NCBI GenBank assembly: GCA_040768925.1
Contig: JAXGLZ010000001.1
Coordinates: 186,001 to 250,000, forward strand
From: CALNBC01 sp040768925
GTDB taxonomy: Bacteria; Bacillota; Clostridia; Christensenellales; CALWSW01
Direction: 5' to 3'
Length of the DNA: 64,000 nucleotides
The notes below the pieces were generated by a model. The model was not told where the DNA came from. It worked only from the letters and a program-made list of their open reading frames with translations, and made no database searches. A program made the position numbers and the translations under genes. This document shows, one piece after another, positions 61,263 through 64,000 of this stretch (positions within the stretch are counted from its first letter, which is position 1; each line of letters opens with the position of its first letter).

Positions 61263-63182
61263 ATGAGAATCAAATCCCAACTTGCGCTTTTGTTGACAAT
61301 CGCGATGCTGGCGCTCAGCTTTGCCGGCTGCGCGGAACCGGCGCCGACGCAGAGCTATACGGCCGGCAGCTACACCGCCTCCGCCCCCGGCATGAGCGGG
61401 CCGGTATCGCTGACCGTCACCGTTTCGGCCGACAAGATCGAGAAGATCGAAATCGGCGACAATTACGAAACGCCGGGCATCGGGTCCGTCGCGAAGGAGC
61501 AGGTCCCCGCGAGCATCCTCGCCCACCAGAGCCTGGCGGTGGACACCGTGGCCGGCGCCACGATGACCAGCCGCGCCATCCTTGCGGCTGCGGAAGACTG
61601 CCTTGCGCAGGCGGGCGGAAACATCGAGCAGCTTAAAGCCGATCTGGGCCTGCCGAAGGAACAGGACGCCACAAAGAGCGCCGACGTCATCATCGTCGGC
61701 GGCGGCGGCGCGGGCCTTTCCGCGGCTGTTGCGGCAACGGAAGCCGGCGCGTCGGTCATCCTGATCGAAAAGCAGGGCTTTTTGGGCGGCAACTCGATCG
61801 TTTCCGGCGGCATTTACAACGCGCCGGACGAAAAGCAAAAAGAGCTCCCGGCCCAGGACCTTGCGGGCGCGTACGCGCTGACGGAAAAAGAGGCGCGCAG
61901 CGAGCAGCACAAGCAGCTCATGGCCACGCTTCGCCAGCAGTTGGACCAGCATGTTGCAGACGGCAACAAGTACCTGTTTGATTCCGTCGAGCTGTTCGTC
62001 CTTCAAACGTATGACGGCGGCGATTACGTCGGCAATCTGGATCACATTCAACAGTTTTGCAGCAAGGCGTATTCCGGGCTTGAATGGCTCAAAGGCATGG
62101 GCCTGGAATTCACCGACGCCATCACCCAGGGAACCGGTTCGCTCTGGCCGCGCACGCATAAGACGGCCAAACCCAACGGCGTGGGGTATATCGAGGTGTT
62201 CACCAACCGGCTTGCGAACAGCGCGTGCGAAATCCTGATGAACACCAAGGCCGACAGCCTGATCACCGACGCCGCGGGCGCGGTCACCGGCGTCAACGCG
62301 ATCGGCAAGGACGGCGAGAAGGTGACGCTCAACGGCAGGGTCATCATGTGCACGGGCGGCTTCGCGGGCAATGTGGAAATGCGCGTGGAGCACTGCCAGG
62401 GTGAAAAATGGCCGGATCTCGGCCCTTCGATGAAGACGACCAACGTCGCGGGCGTTTCGGGCGAGGGCCTGCTCATCGCGCAGGCCGCGGGCGCGGATCT
62501 GATCAACATGGAACAGATCCAGATCTTGCAGGTTTGCAATCCCTGGACGGGGATCGCTTCCGACTACACGGAGGCGGTGGGCGTCGAAGGTCAGATCTTC
62601 GTCAACAACAACGGCGAACGGTTTACCAATGAAGGCGGGCGCAGGGATGTTGTTTCCAAGGCGATCATGGCCCAGCCGGAAGGCAAAATGTGGGTGCTGA
62701 TCAGCTCGGATGCCATTCCGGACCCCACCGCCATCACCAACAACTCCGGCGTTCCCATGAACGTGCTGTGCGAAAACAACATCTCCGGCTACGCGACGTT
62801 CGACACGCTGGAAGCGCTCGCCGAATACATCGGCTGCAAGGATGTCAACGTGCTCAAAGCCACGCTGGACGCGTTTGACGCCCATGTCGATTCGCAGGAA
62901 GCCGACGAATTCGGCCGCATTCTGTTCAAGAAAAAGATGAACGCCGGCCCGTGGTATGTGTATCCGCGTTCCCCGGCCGCGCACCACACGATGGGCGGCG
63001 TGAACATCGACCTGAACGCGCGCGCGCTCGGCAAGGACGGCAAGGTCATCAAAGGCCTGTATGCGGCCGGCGAGATCACCGGCGTGCTGCACGGCGGAAA
63101 CCGCCTGGGCGGCAATGCGATCGTCGATTTCACCCTCTATGGGAAAATCGCGGGAACGGCGGCAGCCACCGATCCAAAGTAA
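61263..63182 (+). CDS. Exported flavin-linked fumarate reductase-type flavoprotein (lipoprotein)
   Basis: This 639-residue protein begins with a lipoprotein signal (LSFAGC, Cys23). Residues about 40-125 are an FMN-binding domain whose D94-T-V-A-G-A-T100 motif marks the threonine to which ApbE enzymes attach FMN. From about residue 140 it is a fumarate-reductase-type FAD domain: VIIVGGGGAGLS, AHHTMGGVNID, and the closing YAAGEITGVLHGGNRLGGNA. Relatives reduce fumarate, urocanate or other unsaturated acids outside the cell using electrons from the membrane. The acceptor here is not evident. ATG 61263 follows AAAGGAGG. Confidence 0.93.
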   Translation: MRIKSQLALLLTIAMLALSFAGCAEPAPTQSYTAGSYTASAPGMSGPVSLTVTVSADKIEKIEIGDNYETPGIGSVAKEQVPASILAHQSLAVDTVAGATMTSRAILAAAEDCLAQAGGNIEQLKADLGLPKEQDATKSADVIIVGGGGAGLSAAVAATEAGASVILIEKQGFLGGNSIVSGGIYNAPDEKQKELPAQDLAGAYALTEKEARSEQHKQLMATLRQQLDQHVADGNKYLFDSVELFVLQTYDGGDYVGNLDHIQQFCSKAYSGLEWLKGMGLEFTDAITQGTGSLWPRTHKTAKPNGVGYIEVFTNRLANSACEILMNTKADSLITDAAGAVTGVNAIGKDGEKVTLNGRVIMCTGGFAGNVEMRVEHCQGEKWPDLGPSMKTTNVAGVSGEGLLIAQAAGADLINMEQIQILQVCNPWTGIASDYTEAVGVEGQIFVNNNGERFTNEGGRRDVVSKAIMAQPEGKMWVLISSDAIPDPTAITNNSGVPMNVLCENNISGYATFDTLEALAEYIGCKDVNVLKATLDAFDAHVDSQEADEFGRILFKKKMNAGPWYVYPRSPAAHHTMGGVNIDLNARALGKDGKVIKGLYAAGEITGVLHGGNRLGGNAIVDFTLYGKIAGTAAATDPK

Positions 63183-63206
63183 CGGCCCTTTAAGGGCAGA
63201 CGCCGC

Positions 63207-63248
63207 AAACCGGCCGGGGGATCTTGCCCCCGGCCGGTTTGTGTTCTT
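63207..63248. terminator. Terminator after the flavoprotein reductase
   Basis: AAACCGGCCGGGG and CCCCGGCCGGTTT form a 13-bp stem with a short loop, followed by GTGTTCTT. The rest of 63183-63388 shows nothing else. Confidence 0.85.
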
Positions 63249-63388
63249 GATCCTTTTAAAAACGCGGGGCCGGCCAGGCACGCTGCCCCTGGCGCAAACG
63301 TCGCTCGCGATCCGCCCTGTTTGCGGCGGCGGTTTCCAAAGTTCCGCTTTCGGTCAGCCGGAAGCGCCCGCAATCCGGCGCGTTACCC

Positions 63389-63844
63389 TCAGGCTTCCTC
63401 CCGCGTCCCGTTTCGCCTGACGGCGATCTCCCCCGAGCGGGAGACCTCCTTCGGCGCAAGCCTTTCGATCAGCCCGTCGATCTCGTCCTTTGGGCCGCAA
63501 AACCCGTAAACGCCCGTTGAAACTTCAAAGCAGCCCTCTTTCGCCGCCCTTTCCCCGTCGTCGCAGCAAAAAAGCGCAAGCTCAGCGATGGCGTGGGTTC
63601 CTTTTGTGCAGGACGTGATGGATCTGACGCAGTTCAGCCGCGCAAGCCGGTCCGTCACCGCCGCCGCGGAGCTTTGCGGGCAAAGCAGCGAAAGCGTGAG
63701 CCTGGCGGTCAGCCCGCCGGGCAGCTTCGCCACGGAAAGCCCGGGAATATTCCAGCCTTCCCTGCGGATCTGGGCGGTGATCCTGGTCAGCACGCCGAAT
63801 TCGTTGTCTACCTCCAGCATCAGAAGGTGGGGCGTGAGGTTCAT
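63389..63844 (-). CDS. ACT-domain protein, acetolactate synthase small-subunit-like
   Basis: This 151-residue protein has an N-terminal ACT domain with NEFGVLTRITAQIRREGWNI, the hallmark of the acetolactate synthase regulatory subunit IlvN, and a C-terminal half (about 80-151) only loosely like its second domain. IlvN binds valine and controls branched-chain amino acid synthesis. The start ATG 63844 follows AGGAGGG. No ilvB or ilvC is in the window, so the link to acetolactate synthase is inferred from the ACT domain alone. Confidence 0.75.
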   Translation of the reverse strand: MNLTPHLLMLEVDNEFGVLTRITAQIRREGWNIPGLSVAKLPGGLTARLTLSLLCPQSSAAAVTDRLARLNCVRSITSCTKGTHAIAELALFCCDDGERAAKEGCFEVSTGVYGFCGPKDEIDGLIERLAPKEVSRSGEIAVRRNGTREEA

Positions 63845-63900
63845 GGGAAGTCCCTCCTTTTTGGTGATTTTTGCGGGCGGTTTTCAATCAGTTTATACGG

Positions 63901-63931
63901 AAAAAGAAGCCCGGGCAAGGGCTTCTTTTTG
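63901..63931. terminator. Terminator hairpin upstream of the ACT gene
   Basis: AAAAAGAAGCCC pairs perfectly with GGGCTTCTTTTT over 12 bp with a 6-base loop. It probably ends a leftward gene that lies beyond the window, or attenuates the ACT gene. Confidence 0.75.
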
Positions 63932-63945
63932 AATTTGGGGAAGGA

Positions 63946-64000
63946 TGCTCCACCCCCGGGATTTCAGGGGCCGCGGCCCCTGAGCTTTGATCGGAACTGA
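63946..64000 (-). repeat. 3' mosaic repeat copy 10, cut by window edge
   Basis: In minus orientation it shows D (TCAGTTCCGATCAAAGC), E (CAGGGGCCGCGGCCCCTG) and F (AAATCCCGGGGGTGG). The pattern predicts a leftward gene ending just past position 64000. Confidence 0.75.

Overview
This 64 kb window is chromosomal DNA from a GC-rich member of the Bacillota, most likely a spore-forming or formerly spore-forming Clostridia lineage. The reasons are the sporulation genes yabP and yabQ next to divIC, an HPr kinase/phosphorylase, a two-gene ADP-glucose pyrophosphorylase (glgC plus glgD), indolepyruvate:ferredoxin oxidoreductase, strong Shine-Dalgarno sites, and sigma-A type promoters at 17-base spacing. 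I see no rRNA, tRNA, CRISPR array, transposase or prophage gene. The genus cannot be fixed from the sequence alone.

Layout. 1-5 kb: a partial radical SAM gene, hprK, ppx and the yabP-yabQ-divIC group. 5-11.3 kb: rho with a very long disordered region, a lipoprotein barnase with its barstar, a cation efflux gene, a YegP-like gene, and an AT-rich island with two unrecognised genes. 11.6-18.6 kb: glycogen synthesis (glgB, glgC, glgD, glgA). 18.8-22.4 kb: an xpaC-telA-lemA-TPM operon. 22.7-28 kb: an Ogt-AlkA fusion, a glycerol kinase, yjbQ and an iron-type alcohol dehydrogenase. 28-34.3 kb: glycogen phosphorylase and an amylase operon. 34.7-41.8 kb: a metallo-beta-lactamase-fold hydrolase, then paaK-iorA-iorB-paaK-ACT for aromatic 2-oxoacid and aryl acid metabolism. 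42-48 kb: uvrB, uvrA, larE. 48.4-51.5 kb: a surface O-acetylation cluster. 52-64 kb: gdhA, an amidohydrolase, corA, murA, sfsA, a second glycerol kinase, an exported flavin-linked reductase and an ACT-domain protein.

The genes form a carbon-storage and fermentation theme: HPr kinase (catabolite control), glycogen synthesis and breakdown, glycerol kinases, and amino acid catabolism (GDH, IorAB/PaaK). The exported flavoprotein may dispose of electrons.

The most unusual content is non-coding. A modular repeat family occurs about 13 times. Almost every copy starts within a few bases to about 90 bases of a stop codon and lies in the sense direction of that gene. It is built from palindromes with compensating base changes and often ends in terminator-like hairpins. 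In addition, a roughly 70-base element with covarying stems is shared by the leaders of hprK and the cation efflux gene, and the corA leader holds a mutually exclusive terminator/antiterminator arrangement.
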